Assembly: GCF_050436995.1 (NCBI RefSeq)
Contig: NC_134776.1
Location: 14,363,001-14,427,000, forward strand
Source of the DNA: Anticarsia gemmatalis
Taxonomy: Eukaryota > Arthropoda > Insecta > Lepidoptera > Erebidae
Length of the DNA: 64,000 nt
Direction: 5' to 3'
Part shown: piece by piece, positions 14,001 to 26,100 of the stretch
How the letters are laid out: each line of letters starts with the position of its first letter
How positions within the stretch are numbered: the first letter of the stretch is position 1
The notes under the pieces: model-generated
Told to the model about the DNA's origin: nothing
Seen by the model: the letters and a program-made list of their open reading frames with translations, nothing else
Databases searched by the model: none
Position numbers and translations under genes: made by a program

Positions 14001-17000
14001 ATAGGCTTGATGTCGTGTATGTATTTATCACGATAATTCAATATGAGTATAGGTATCGTTAGTAAAAAAAGTAGTAATTATTTGTTTGTGTTCAGGTAAA
14101 TCTTCGTCACGGCATCCGAGGGTTATCGGAGTCTCGTGAGACCTGCACAGCTTGCGCTGGCACCATGATACTGGAAATGGCTGCACTCTCTCGTCTCACG
14201 GGGAACCCTGTCTATGAACAAAAGGCACACAAGGCTATGGATAGGCTATGGAAAATTAGACATAGGTATGTATTTATTTTTTCTGTGAATTTGTATAAGC
14301 AATGGCTTCATCTCTCTTTTTGTTGTCCATAAGTATTGGCTATGCCTAACTTCTGTTAAGAATACTTATTTTTTCTACTAAATGCTTTAAATGAATGTTG
14401 TTTGTTGTGTTGAATGTATTCAATATTTGAAGAAGATGCTAGTATTGTATCAAACAGTTTCAAATTGAAAAGCGAAGTATAGAATTGTGTTATATTTATT
14501 TATTAATATATCCCTGTATGATTTCACATTCCCGACTTTAGTTATAGCCTAATAGTGAAGGTTTTCATAATGTATTACAATAAATTGTATTTCTTTGTTT
14601 AGAACGTCGGATCTCATGGGTACAGTCATAAACATACACTCCGGTGACTGGGTTCGCAAAGACTCTGGTGTTGGCGCCGGCATCGACTCCTACTATGAAT
14701 ACTGCCTGAAAGCCTACATTCTGCTCGGAGACGAGAAGTACCTGGCCAGGTTCAACAGACACTACAACGCGGTCATGAAGTACATCAGCAGGGGTCCAGT
14801 TATGTTGGCCGTGCATATGCACAGGTGAGATATGTTATTAACTATATGCAGCTAGCTTCTGCCCGCAATTTCTTACGCGTGAAAAGATTTAAGTATCCTG
14901 TGTGTTAATTCAGGTTATCCGAATTTCATTAAAATACGTCCAGTAGTTTTTTCGTGGAAGAGGAATAAACAAATATAGATAGATACCACATCCATTCTCA
15001 CAAATCTTTCGCATTAATAATAGTATGATTGGCATTAAACGTCCCTTATCTCGTGAGGTTTTTTAATGAACACTACCACGCCTAGGTGGCGTTATTTCAT
15101 ATCTACCACCTGGATAATGTAAGGGGTATATTTAGACGTATGTAAGTAAGTGCAATATTTGCACACTTGAGGAAGTCGTGACACTGTAACTGTGACGTTT
15201 GTTTTTAATGAGACTCACTGAACTGTGTTATGTAATTATGAAAGACTACCTTCTGCATGCGACTTAGTCCGCGTAAAATGATTTCACGGGGTGAAAAGTA
15301 TCCTTTGTCTTAATCCAGGTTAAAAAGCTATTGATGTAGCAAATTTTATTAAATTCCGTCCTTAAGTTTTTGATAATACAGCAACAAACATACATCCAAC
15401 TTATTTTTTTTGCATTTATAATAATAGTAGGCTTGAAATTGTCATCAACTTCGATTATTACTACCGGATGGATGATATTTTACAACACTTTATTACCTTT
15501 GGAGATCATGACACATTATTATTACTAGAGTCACAATTTTATTGCAGATTTATTAAAAGAAATTCTTAACTGTTAACAACATAGTTGTGTAAAAAGTACC
15601 TACATTATTAGCGTTGTACCGTAAAACTTTGTTACTAAGTAATCCCTGGATTAGTTGAAGTAAGCCCTTAGGATCAGGAACTGTTGTATATATAAGTAAA
15701 CAAGCTGACTCGCGCAACTTCGCTTGCGTCACATAACAGAGAATGGGTCGTTTTTGTAACATTTTTTACTGTTACTCTGCTCCTATTGGTTGTAGCATGA
15801 TGATATATAGCCTATAGCCTTCCTCGATAAATGGGCTATCTTACACTGAAAGATTTTTTTTAAATCGGACCAGTAGTTCCTGTAGTAGTAGTTCCCGTTC
15901 CTTCCATATAATAGTATTTATGTAAGAACGTTGACTGTAGTACATAGGTCTTAGTAACAGTACGAACATAATGCTAGCTGTTAGCCGGATGACTTGCGAG
16001 GCCAGCGGAACTACCGCGCGAGGAGCTGACTCTAAATAATTAACCGTTATTATTTACTAAACACAAGCGCTGTATTTCCTTAGTACCTTCTTTATACATA
16101 CACTAGAGGCCGCCCGCGACTACGTCCGCGTGGAAACTCTTCCCGTGTAAATCCGGATCCCTCGGGAACTCCGGGATATAAAGTAGTATAAGTAAGTCTA
16201 TGTGTTATTCTGGGTCTTCAGCTACCTATATACCAAATGTCATATATACCATATGTTATAATCGGTTCAGTAGTATTTGCGTGAAAGAGTAACAAAGATC
16301 AATACATAAATACATTCTCACAAACTTTCGCATTTATAATATTAGTAGGATAAAATCACGCCTTTTCCCCATATTAGTACAAGTAGTAGGGTAGATAGTC
16401 GTTAATAAGTAGCAGTCTAAAGAAACTTTATTATACAATCATGTTGGGTATAAGACCGAATTCATTCATCAGTAGTCTTTTCGGGGAAGAAATAACTCAC
16501 GACGCATTGACAAAGACACAAAAGGCCACGTCTTTGGCGTCGTGACTCTCATAATATTTGTCTATAAGGTGTTGTGACAATAAAGAAAAGCTATGACGTG
16601 TACTGAGCTGTTAGGCTGGATTCACATGCCATTGTATACCACGTTTTTGTGAAGGATCAATCGATATTAACGAATAAATACTGGAGCATAGTTTGTTTAT
16701 ACAGTCGTTCACACGATCTTTCATTGAGAATAACGAGCACTTTTCTTGTTTCCTAATATTAATTATGTGCCGATTCGCTTCGATACGGCGTTTCGCAGCC
16801 GAATTGTTAATTAAAATACTTTTAACCTTGAAAATGTATAAGAATTTGAAGCGCAATTCTGTGAATGCATCTTAATCTGAATTCGCCTTTTTACTGAACC
16901 AACGATTACATGGATCGTTGATAACAAATGCAGCAAATTAATTGGGCAAAAAGTTTCTTATATTTCAAAATATTGTTTTAGTCGTAACTCGTTCTACATA

Positions 17001-20000
17001 TTTTTCAACAAACTAAGGAATGCGCATACCTTGTATATAGTTCTGTAATGTTCTAGCGTAGGTATGTGCAGTCTGATAACGACCAAACAACTCATGTAAT
17101 GTTCACATTACAAAACATACTTTTTCTATCATTATTATGATGAGGGAACGATTTGATATGTGACTTGAGCAATTCGGCCTTTAAAGATTTTCTGTCACCA
17201 TAGAGAAAAATATGTCTATATTTATCAGTTTATATATGCAGTTGCCTGATAAAATATATACACATATAGTAACACTCCAATCCTTCCTATTAATATTTTA
17301 AATGTGAAAGTTTGTGTGGACGTATGTATGTTTTTTACCCCCGGTTTCTGAGGTACATTCAACGGCAGTTTATCTATTCAATAGCGTTAAAACTCACACA
17401 AAGAAAACGCTATTGAATAGATAAACTACCGCAAAATGTACTCAAAAACCGGGGGTTACTCTTTCACGAAAAATCTACTAATTTGGTACACTGATTACTT
17501 GCAACCTGGATAAACATAGGGATACTTTTTACCCCCGGAAACCGTTTTACCGAAACTGGTCGTTAATAAGTAGGTAATTTTAGATATTTGTATCGACATT
17601 TGTTTCCCAAGATCACAACGGACCTGGAAAATCTTTTGTATGTGTTCTAGACTTAGGTATTGTTTGGTTTCGTAGGCCTCACTTACAGTCTCGCAACTTC
17701 ATGGATGCGCTGCTGGCGTTCTGGCCGGGACTGCAAGTGTTGTTGGGCGACGTGCGGCCGGCCGTCGAGACCCATGAGATGCTGTACCAAGTGATGCAAC
17801 GACATACCTTCATCCCTGAAGCTTTCACCTCCGACTTCCAAGTATGTATACGAGAAACTCTGTAACATTCTTTAACATATAAGTATAGATTTGGTGCGAT
17901 AAAAATAAATAAGCCTTGCCCTAAAGGTACATTTGAGTGAAAAAAATCGTAGATGATATTTACAAAATTTGTCCTTTGCTTTGTTGTAAATAATGTTTAT
18001 AGATTAAAAAATCATAATATATTCGAATTGTTATGCGCTTAGATTAAATTAATCATACAGTAACATTTATAACGACAGTTTTTTTCATGTTTGTGCAATT
18101 GTGCACGTGTTTTATACCTACATAGTTTAATTGGTCCGTTAGAATCTCAATTTTATCGATGTTGTTAATTTTAGAACATAAATTGTGATGACGACTTATA
18201 AAATGATACATATTTCATTTATCAGTATTTTAAATCAGTACAAGGTCATAAGAATCAAGCGCTTATATCGATAATCGAATTTATTTAGAACTAAAGTAAT
18301 CATTTTATATGACGCTTCGATTTTCTGAATTGTATGTCTTTTTTTTCTCTAGGTACATTGGGGTCAACATCCTTTACGGCCAGAGTTCCTAGAATCCACA
18401 TATTTCTTGCATCGTGCGACTGAAGACGATCATTACCTACAAGTTGGGAAGACTGTACTGAAGGCATTACAACAATACACTAGGGTGCCTTGCGGTTACG
18501 CCGCAGTGAATGACGTCAGAACTCGCATACACGAGGATAGGATGGATTCCTTCGTTTTAGCAGAGACTTTCAAATACCTATACATGCTTTTTGGAGAAGA
18601 TAAAGACTTGCCTGTTAAATTAGAAGATTATGTGTTAACGACTGAAGCTCATTTTTTGCCGCTTTCATTGGCAACTGATGGCAAAAATACTACATATTTT
18701 ACTTTAAAGATTAATGATGAAGATGAAGATAAATATAGAAAGTAAGTTTATAAAATACTGCTTAATATTTTAGGTATAATAATATGAAACTTATTGACAT
18801 GTATTTACTTATGCAAGGTTGCAACTTCGACCGCAAACAAAATATGTTTATTGTGGCCCTATATAGCAATAAATTTGTGTAATCCGAAACAAAACTACCG
18901 CTACTATAAACAGGGAAAATAGTATCAAATTATTTCAATAGGTACTAACAATAATGTGATGTCATTTATATTTTTTCCCATTCATCACCAGTAGTCGTAA
19001 CAACTTTTGGACACACAAAGTTTTCCTTTAAATATTCCTTAGTTTGCAGTCATCCTGTTCTAAAAATACTTTTGAATGATTACAAATTTCTCGTTAATGC
19101 CATAAGTCGTAAGTGATGATCTTAAATAGTTACTGGTCGGCACTAAGATACCCTGACCTACGAATTCTACCCAGCTATACATTTTATAAAATAAAAATGA
19201 TTAATTTTTCCATATCTATCGGCCAATTTCTATCGGAACTTATTGACGTGGCTAGTTTAAAGCAAATCGAAAAAACTTTCACGATTAAAAGGTATTTAAT
19301 ATTCCTTCATACTTTGAGAAAGTGATTTATCAATCAAGCCTGTTACATCCTTCATAATTTATAACAATATTTCAACCTTACCCGTTGAATATACTATGCA
19401 TTTGTTATTCAAAGACCTTCGATTATTTCAGGACTTGCCCGAACACAGCATCGCTAGTAGCTGAAAAAGTCCGGCAGCCGATGCGTCAGCTGTTAGGTTC
19501 GACCGCAGCTAGGCCTCCCGCCCGCCTGCGACCTCTCAACGACCCGCGCCAAATACATGCCCTCTCAGACATGGGCATCTCTGTACTCACCCTCCCAGAC
19601 GGCAGAGTGCAACTGCTTTATACCACCTCTACGGTAAATACACTGATTTAACTTTATACCTTTATTGCCTTACGTGTAAGCTGTAATTAGTAATATAAGG
19701 TTTTGTCACTTTTAATCATTTTAAAACTGTATATGTGTGAAAAAGACAAAAACTGTGGAACTAATCAAAGCTTGCACGGTGTTTATTAGTAAGAGGCCTG
19801 CCTCACTAGGACGCCATGACTGCGTCGCTGGCTACGTATCCAAGCAGATACTATTGAAATGTGTCACTTAATTCACGTGGCGACGGTGTGGCAAGGTGAC
19901 ATTTCAATATTAACTGCTTGGATGCGTAGCCAGCGACGCCGCCATGGCGTCCTAGTGAGGCAGGGCTCCAAGACGCTAGTGTGTATGCAATTTGTACAAC

Positions 20001-21636
20001 TCGGGGTAAATAAGTCTATTACGGTAAACTTATATGGTTTTCGAAATAATATATTTTATACGCTTGGTGCGGTTTGTTACCTGCAATGACAACAGTTCTT
20101 CTACTTTCGTAGTAGAATAATTGTATCATTGAGGTATAAAGGCTTTCGCATAACACCGTTAAGTATTTGTCAAATATTCTTGACAAAATACGACATTTAA
20201 TCGAGTCACATGTAAGACATTTTGAAGGATCGTTTTTTATATTACGAGGAGCCTAATGAAGGTCTCTCTTGTGTTATGTAAATAGTTAAAGTGGTTGACA
20301 ATAAAATACTTTTACAAATAAAATAAGACATGTTTAATTAACTTTTTTATTAAACCATAAACAGTTTTATACCAAAAATTTACACTAGCATGAAGCTCAG
20401 CAACGAACATCTTGATATTAATCCCGTTGTATTTCCGTACAATATTTCGTAGGTTTAGACGTTCACAGATAAATATAACATATTATTGGCTTGAACTGAT
20501 TTTGAGTATCATAAAATAATCAGCAGATATCCTCTCTGCAGTAAAGAAATACTGCTCTCATTTTTGGGTAAACTAATGCAGTTGAACATACTGTGATTTA
20601 TTATCTCAAAATAATATTGAAATCCAATTCTGGATTACTTTTTTTTTACTGTTTCTAACTACAGTGTCAGTTTGTAACTACAGTATATATACTTTGTGTC
20701 TAGTTTGGTTGAGGCTACAGCTTTTCTGAAATCTATCTACAAGTAGTAACAAATTACTTCTTATAACAGGCAAAATCAGCTAAAGACGCGGCGGAAGGGC
20801 TCACGTTCATGCGTGAGATGTCCAAGTGGAATTCACTGAGCGACATGGAGAACGGCGTGGTGCCGGCCGCCGTGAAGGTCAACGACAAGCTGTTCCCGGC
20901 CGGGCCCGGCCACTTCGGCAAGGAGATCTCCGCGCACGACGTGTACATGAACGTAGTCACCTTCGTCTCACCTCTGGACGCCTGCACTCCCGTCGAGAAT
21001 AAAAAGGAGGTCGAGGGCAAATTCGCTATCGCTAAACGTGGACAATGCACTTTTGCACAAAAGGTACGGAACATGCAAAAGGCCGGCGTCAATTTAGCCA
21101 TTATCCTCGACAATGTGCCGGACTCGACCCACGAGACCACCGCTTTGTTCGCGATGTCCGGTGACGGCAAGGACGACATCGAGATACCGGCTGTGTTCCT
21201 ATTCTCCAACGAAGGTAGTTATCTAACTGAAGCGCTTCTACAGAACCCTGATCTCGTAGTAACTGTTGGTGAACTTAAATTCTTAAAGAGGCAATTTGAA
21301 AATACATGCGATGAGGGTAATTGTGAAACTGTTATAGAACCGCAAGGGGTTCCCGCTGACAAGGAGTCATTCGATCATCTTAAGAAAGTACTCAGCCAAC
21401 TGGTTGCTCAGTTTGAGTTATCTCTCTCGAACGAGGACTCCACCTCCACCAAAACATGTACCGATGAGTCTGAGACAGTCCAAATAATGAAAAACAAATA
21501 TGGCAGTGAAGACAAAATGGAACCCGCATCCAGCGTATGTGTAGTAAAAAATGATGTAGACAAAGCCGAAGTTACTACTTTAAACGAAGATAAGGAGAAC
21601 ACGAGTTCCGAGACGGAGGTCCGCGACGGTTTCTGA
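8048..21636 (+). CDS. EDEM3: ER degradation-enhancing alpha-mannosidase-like protein 3 (EDEM3), complete
   Basis: There are ten exons: 8048-8157, 9761-9907, 11190-11342, 12283-12436, 14096-14265, 14603-14824, 17676-17841, 18353-18741, 19432-19633 and 20770-21636. The spliced frame is 2,580 nt, or 859 residues. It begins with a hydrophobic signal peptide (MIMAYRVLLVFILAIISV). A glycosyl hydrolase 47 domain follows, from about residue 40 to 500, with hallmark segments LVDSLDTLAIMGDF, SVFETNIRMLGGLLSAH (containing a conserved acidic residue), RETCTACAGTMILE and STYFLHRATED. A protease-associated domain lies at about residues 605-735 (AKRGQCTFAQKVRNMQKAG). GH47 plus PA is the EDEM3 arrangement. 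Proteins of this family trim mannose from misfolded glycoproteins in the ER and direct them to degradation. The length is near that of vertebrate EDEM3 (about 930). The tail is acidic and ends RDGF, not KDEL. Introns are rich in repeats. Confidence 0.95.
9488..9610 (-). repeat. SINE-like fragment in EDEM3 intron 2 flank
   Basis: A poly-T run followed by aggcctcgaggccaccttgctggccacgtgc matches, in order, the piece at 56010-56130 (ggccttgagtccaccacgctggccaagtgc). The poly-T start implies minus orientation with an A tail. It lies in EDEM3 intron 1 (8158-9760). Confidence 0.5.
10373..10592. mobile_element. MITE with TAGGGTAGTCGTCTA ends in EDEM3 intron 2
   Basis: The left end TAGGGTAGTCGTCTA and the right end TAGACAACTACCCTA are inverted with one mismatch over 15 bp, about 220 bp apart. 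The inside is AT-rich with no ORF. It lies within intron 9908-11189. No clear target-site duplication could be read. Confidence 0.55.
11445..11600 (+). repeat. tRNA-derived SINE-like sequence in EDEM3 intron 3
   Basis: Box A-like gcgcagtggttaaggcgg and box B-like GGTTCTATTCCCAC occur about 45 nt apart, the layout of a tRNA-type Pol III promoter. The rest does not fold as a tRNA. Confidence 0.5.
13060..13260. repeat. Dispersed repeat with 'cccgcggctttgcccg' core in EDEM3 intron 4
   Basis: The pieces acaaacatacacacatgcatc, ctcacaaattatcgcatttac and cgcccgcggctttgcccg form a signature that recurs, diverged, at 14850-15030, 15250-15420, 15700-15930 and 16106-16350. It matches the common lepidopteran dispersed repeat with an attatgag or attagtaggat end. 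The class (SINE or non-LTR tail) is uncertain. Confidence 0.5.
13784..14020 (+). repeat. Possible SINE in EDEM3 intron 4
   Basis: ggggcgcggtcggtagtgtatccgtcttttgatcataaggttcc resembles a diverged tRNA-like head. The tail (ggcgaaacgtggatgtattttatatacatctgcc) is shared in kind with the element near 62180 (ggcgaaacctgggtgtac), which suggests the same SINE family. Confidence 0.45.
14850..16350. repeat. Cluster of four diverged dispersed repeats in EDEM3 intron 6
   Basis: Copies at about 14850-15030, 15250-15420, 15700-15930 and 16106-16350 share cgcgtgaaaa or cgcgtggaaac, ttaatccagg, ggttcagtagt and ctcacaaa-ttcgcatt-taatatt motifs. They occupy about half of the first 1.5 kb of this intron. None contains an open frame with reverse-transcriptase character. 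Confidence 0.5.
17336..17458. mobile_element. Palindromic MITE, TAACCCCCGG family, copy 2
   Basis: It has the same ends (ACCCCCGGTTTCTGAG and AAAACCGGGGGT) and the same inner arms (gtttatctattcaatagcg and cgctattgaatagataaac) as the copy at 6169-6294. It sits in EDEM3 intron 6, about 215 bp before exon 7. A solo acccccggaaacc piece at 17530 may be a broken third end. Confidence 0.75.
19795..19966. mobile_element. Palindromic MITE in EDEM3 intron 9
   Basis: The left arm (cctgcctcactaggacgcc, then gcgtcgctggctacg and ccaagcag) and the right arm (ctgcttgg, gcgtagccagcgacgc and ggcgtcctagtgaggcagg) are inverted copies with few mismatches. The arms are about 75 bp and the centre is short and unpaired. 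There is no coding potential. It lies in intron 19634-20769. Confidence 0.7.
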
Positions 21637-21852
21637 CCGTTGCCTATTATTAGAAAGCGTTTGTGAAGTTGGAGTAGGCCACAAGTGAACTATCTCTGAC
21701 CCTGTCGTTGTGGTAACATGTGTTTGGTGCAGAGTGGGACGTTGCAGTGTGGGGTCAAGTACTGTACTTGTGGTTGACTGTAATGGGACAGAATTAGTAT
21801 AAATTGGTCACGTGCTGTGTGTAAATAATCACAGGAACAAATGTAAGACTAA

Positions 21853-21965
21853 AATAAACCACTGCCATAGAGACAGTGCCTGTACAATTTGTAAATAATT
21901 ACTAAAACACAAAGTTGTAAATTACATTTTATACATAATTAAATGTGCAAACAAATGTAAATAAA
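21853..21965 (+). terminator. EDEM3 polyadenylation signals
   Basis: AATAAA occurs at 21853-21858 and again at 21960-21965, about 220 and 325 nt after the EDEM3 stop codon. Either could direct 3' end formation. The convergent gene begins its own 3' end near 22306. Confidence 0.6.
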
Positions 21966-22305
21966 GACTAACAGTTAAAATGTGTTAAGTCGTGTACATA
22001 TTGTACGTAAGGAGTCAAATATAATGAGGAATTTTTGTGCCTTTTCAATATCTGCCACAAACTTTACGTTGTCAGTACTTTAGTCCAGTAATACAATAAT
22101 AACATTATAACACCAACTTTTTAACATATTTTATATTTTATTGATCAGAGTAATAACTGTTTGTTAATGATTAAAGGATGATATAAATTTTAATTATTAC
22201 AGTTTATATATAGTTCTTAAAATATTGTAAATAAATTAAAATGTTACAGAAATTAATTGTTTCACTACCTAACCTCGCATCTTGCCACACATTCAAAAGC
22301 ATAAC

Positions 22306-22311
22306 TTTATT
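22306..22311 (-). terminator. Candidate polyadenylation signal of the first four-pass gene
   Basis: AATAAA on the minus strand is about 890 nt past the stop codon at 23200. It is the first such hexamer before the convergent EDEM3 3' end, but AT-rich sequence makes chance matches likely. Confidence 0.35.
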
Positions 22312-23199
22312 TTGCATAGGGCTTTCGCATTTTTGAGTCTACTTGCGGTGCAGAGTCGTCTGACATCCGCGAACTACCTGGTTTCGTGAATCGTTTCGCA
22401 TATTCAATGCACAGATGTAACCTACTTAGTAATACCATAAACAAGGAGTAATTCCATAATCTGTAGAATAAATCAAAACAAATGAGCACACCGAAATTGT
22501 AAAAAACATTTAATGAGAAATAAATAACAATAAACAACTTGCACAACAATAATGCCAGGCCAGGGATAACAATACAACTGATGTAAACAAATGTAAATAA
22601 TAATACAACGAGTTAGTTCTATACACTACCTAACTCTAGCTCAGCAAACAATATAACGCTAGGACAAAGAACAAAGGAAGTGTTAAAGAAACTAATATGG
22701 TTTAGATACTTGTATACTAGATACATTTCAACTTTTAATCAATCGACCTCGGCTGCTATCAGTAAGTATCTAATAATAAGCTAAAGTGGTCAATGCTCTT
22801 ATGGGAACAACTTCAGATTGTAAACAATGTAAGCAGAAATACAAAATATTCCAATGCCCTACACACTCACAGAGCGGTTTCCCAAGTGGTGAAATCAGCT
22901 GACCTGGATATTAAAAAGCTGTCAAGGTTTAACATTTATATTATCCATTCGTTACTCTTAGTGGCAAGAGGTATATTAACCGAATGGGTGCAATGTTCAG
23001 CTATGACACTAAATAACCTACACATAGAGAACACAACACTAACTACATTTCATTTTTTATGAATAATTTGATAATTCTTGAGGCAGCATCAAGTTAGTTT
23101 TGGAATTCTGTTAATGTTAATAATGTTTTAAATTAAGGTCGTATTTCGCAAAAGGGCTCGCAATATTTAGCCAAAATAACTGGGCCATGGTTTCTCGTT

Positions 23200-26100
23200 T
23201 TACATGTAGGCTGGTTTAAGGGCTGACTTAAGTCTTCGTGCTGGAGGGCTGTAGTCGGGTGCGGGGACGGGGGGTGCCTGTGGCTGCCACGGGTCTCGGC
23301 GCCATGGTGACTCCACAGCGGGAGAGGGTGGCAGCTTCGTAGGTGTGTGACGCTTTATCTCCTCCAAGTAGGAGAAAGGACGTGCGCTCTGCATCGGAGT
23401 ACTTGAATGTTGCCATGAATCCGAGCGGTCGAAAGAATTACTGCAATTACGGGCATACGCTGTAGTTATGGACTCATAGATGAGATGACGTAGGCATACG
23501 TTTTAATGCGAGTTGTAAGGCTTGAGATGTTAAATGTAAGTATATTAGTCATTCATAACAAATATATTAATCACGATTTGTTATAACAGTAATGCTTACT
23601 TAGAAGATGGGAAGTAATCATTGCGCGGAGGATCAGGCCGGCGCGGGCTGCGGGGAGGTGTGCTATCTTCTACGTATGGACTGCTCAAATGCGACCTGGA
23701 AACATCAGTGGAAGCTGGTCACTATTGTTTCAAAGCCGTTTAATGGCACAATCTGGCACATACATAAGTACAATGACTGTCGCAATGTGCTTCAGACCGT
23801 TTTACACTCATGGAAAGTGCCTTCCGCTGCTTTTTGTTATGGAACCCTTATAGCAGGGAAGCAAAAAGGGTAATGTTATTATGGCAACATTCGTTAATCA
23901 GTTGGATTCAAAACGACAGAGTGTGAGCATATGTAGCAGGTATGATGGCGAAACGATGATTTTATTTGGATATAGACTTAATGAATGAAGAATGAAAAAA
24001 ATTAAGAGTGAAAAATTGCATACTTGGGGCATCTTCCTGGTGAAGAAAATTCTGGTGATACCTACGCTAGTGAGCATGACGTGACGTTGTTACCGGCGGC
24101 AGTATTGTATGACAAGATGTTTAGATGTGAATGAAGCAAAATAAAATTTGTAGGGACCATAGAGTGTTGCTCTTAGGTCTCCGCCTACTCCCGTGGAAAA
24201 ATGATTGCGATAGCATGGTTTTTTATACGTATGTAAGCTCACTTTGGAGGGAAGAACTCAGTCCGCGGCGGGTCATGAGCCTGACGCATGGGACTGCGCG
24301 GTGGCGTGCTGTCCTCCACGTACGCGCTGTTTATCTGTGGCCTGTAAAAACACATCTACACTCAAAACAACAGATCAAACTTCACTTTCTTTGCAATTGC
24401 CCGTTAGTTTAATTTGACTTATTATATTATACCTAGTTGACTAAACTGGTGGCCCAATTATATTCGAGCTAATTATACTGAAAATTATGTTAATTTTGAA
24501 ACACTTTAATTATTATACTACATTATAATCAGAATCTCAGGAGCGCATAGTGATATTGGTGTTGTGTGAAATAAAATAGTTAACCAGTATGAAGGGTAAG
24601 GTCATCACCGAATTCGCCATCTATTACGGTAAAACGTGGGTGTAAGTATTTATTACTCCTCTGATTTCTTCTCTGGGTATAATTAGCGTGTTAAACTATT
24701 TATAATATAGGTCAGTAGTACATTTACTATATTCAAGCAGGTTTTTTTTATTAGAAATCTCACTTACCCCCTTGCGAATGGAGAATTCAGGAACATCTCA
24801 GGCTGGGACCAACCATCTTCTTGTTTAGATTGCTGTCTGATAACAACAGTTCATATGTTTTAGATCGACCGAAGTTAGTGAGAATAATGCTAGATTCAAA
24901 ATATTATGACGATTTCAAATACTTGTAAATAGTTTCTGATATAAAGGATGTTTAAATTTGAATTTGATGGCTATTTTACCCGCTAATTAAGTTTGTTCCT
25001 GTCCATTTTCTACTTTATAAGAAAACAAGGTGGAAAGTACATATATTTAGCAGGCTATACGCAAGAACAAGGTTTATCAAAAAATATAATACTTACTCAA
25101 AAGCATTCAATGCTCCAAGCTTGTGAATTGAGTGCTGTAAAAAAAAATATCATTAAAAACACACATGTCACATTCCATGCGTATAAAAAATCATTTTGTC
25201 TTCGTTACTAACCTGATCAATCTTTTCGGATTTCGTGTATTCAATAACATAAACCAGCAACAGAGTGATTAAGACCCCGTTTATGATGTGTACGAAGAAT
25301 CCCTTCAGTGCAAATGTCATGAGCCAAAACGCTCCCTGCCTAACTACTTCTGTCAAGTAGTTGGAGGCTGAGCCTGCGTTAAGGAGACCCTGAGAACAAA
25401 TCGAACTTTATAATGTCTTACACTTGCGACTCCATTATCGATCTTCTCCTGCAAACATGTTGTATTATTTATACTTTAGTTGAAAAAATAGGCTAGGTAT
25501 ATCCTTTGCCGGGGCTACCACTCAAGTTAAATCCGTTCAGCCTCTATGGTGGTAATATTAACACTAATTTAATTGATATAAATGTATACTTTTGTATTTA
25601 TAATAACGAAATTATAAATATTCAGATTAAATAAAAAGGTGACTGAATTAAGGAACCTAGTGTCTCCAATAAAATATAATTTCATTCAATTGCCTTCCAC
25701 GCAGGAGATTGATGATTCTGACTGCTATTAAACAAACACAATCGAATTACAACTAGGTGCCTACATAAGTACCAATTAGAAGGATTAGTTAAGTAAATAA
25801 GTATAAGGGCTATAAATAAGAGAAAATCGTGAGGAAACGTTCCCAATTCCCGTAAATGCTATAAATAATAATTGAAGGTAATACAAACTTACCTGTTGCT
25901 TACTAATTGATTTATCTAAATCCTTACAAAGAAGCTGATTTCTAAAATTGGACAGTTATTATTACGACTACAGAGTATAATAAATATAGAAAAAGGACAT
26001 AACGACTTACCAACAGATGTGACAAATGAGCATAGTCCATACCAAAGAACGAAGCAGTTGTAAGGTCTACAGCTAGCGAGATAACGCAACTGCCAACGTA

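Noticed and set aside
20754..21209. Minus-strand frame of about 150 codons opposite the last EDEM3 exon.
   Set aside because: It is antisense to a clearly conserved protease-associated domain exon and has no family character.
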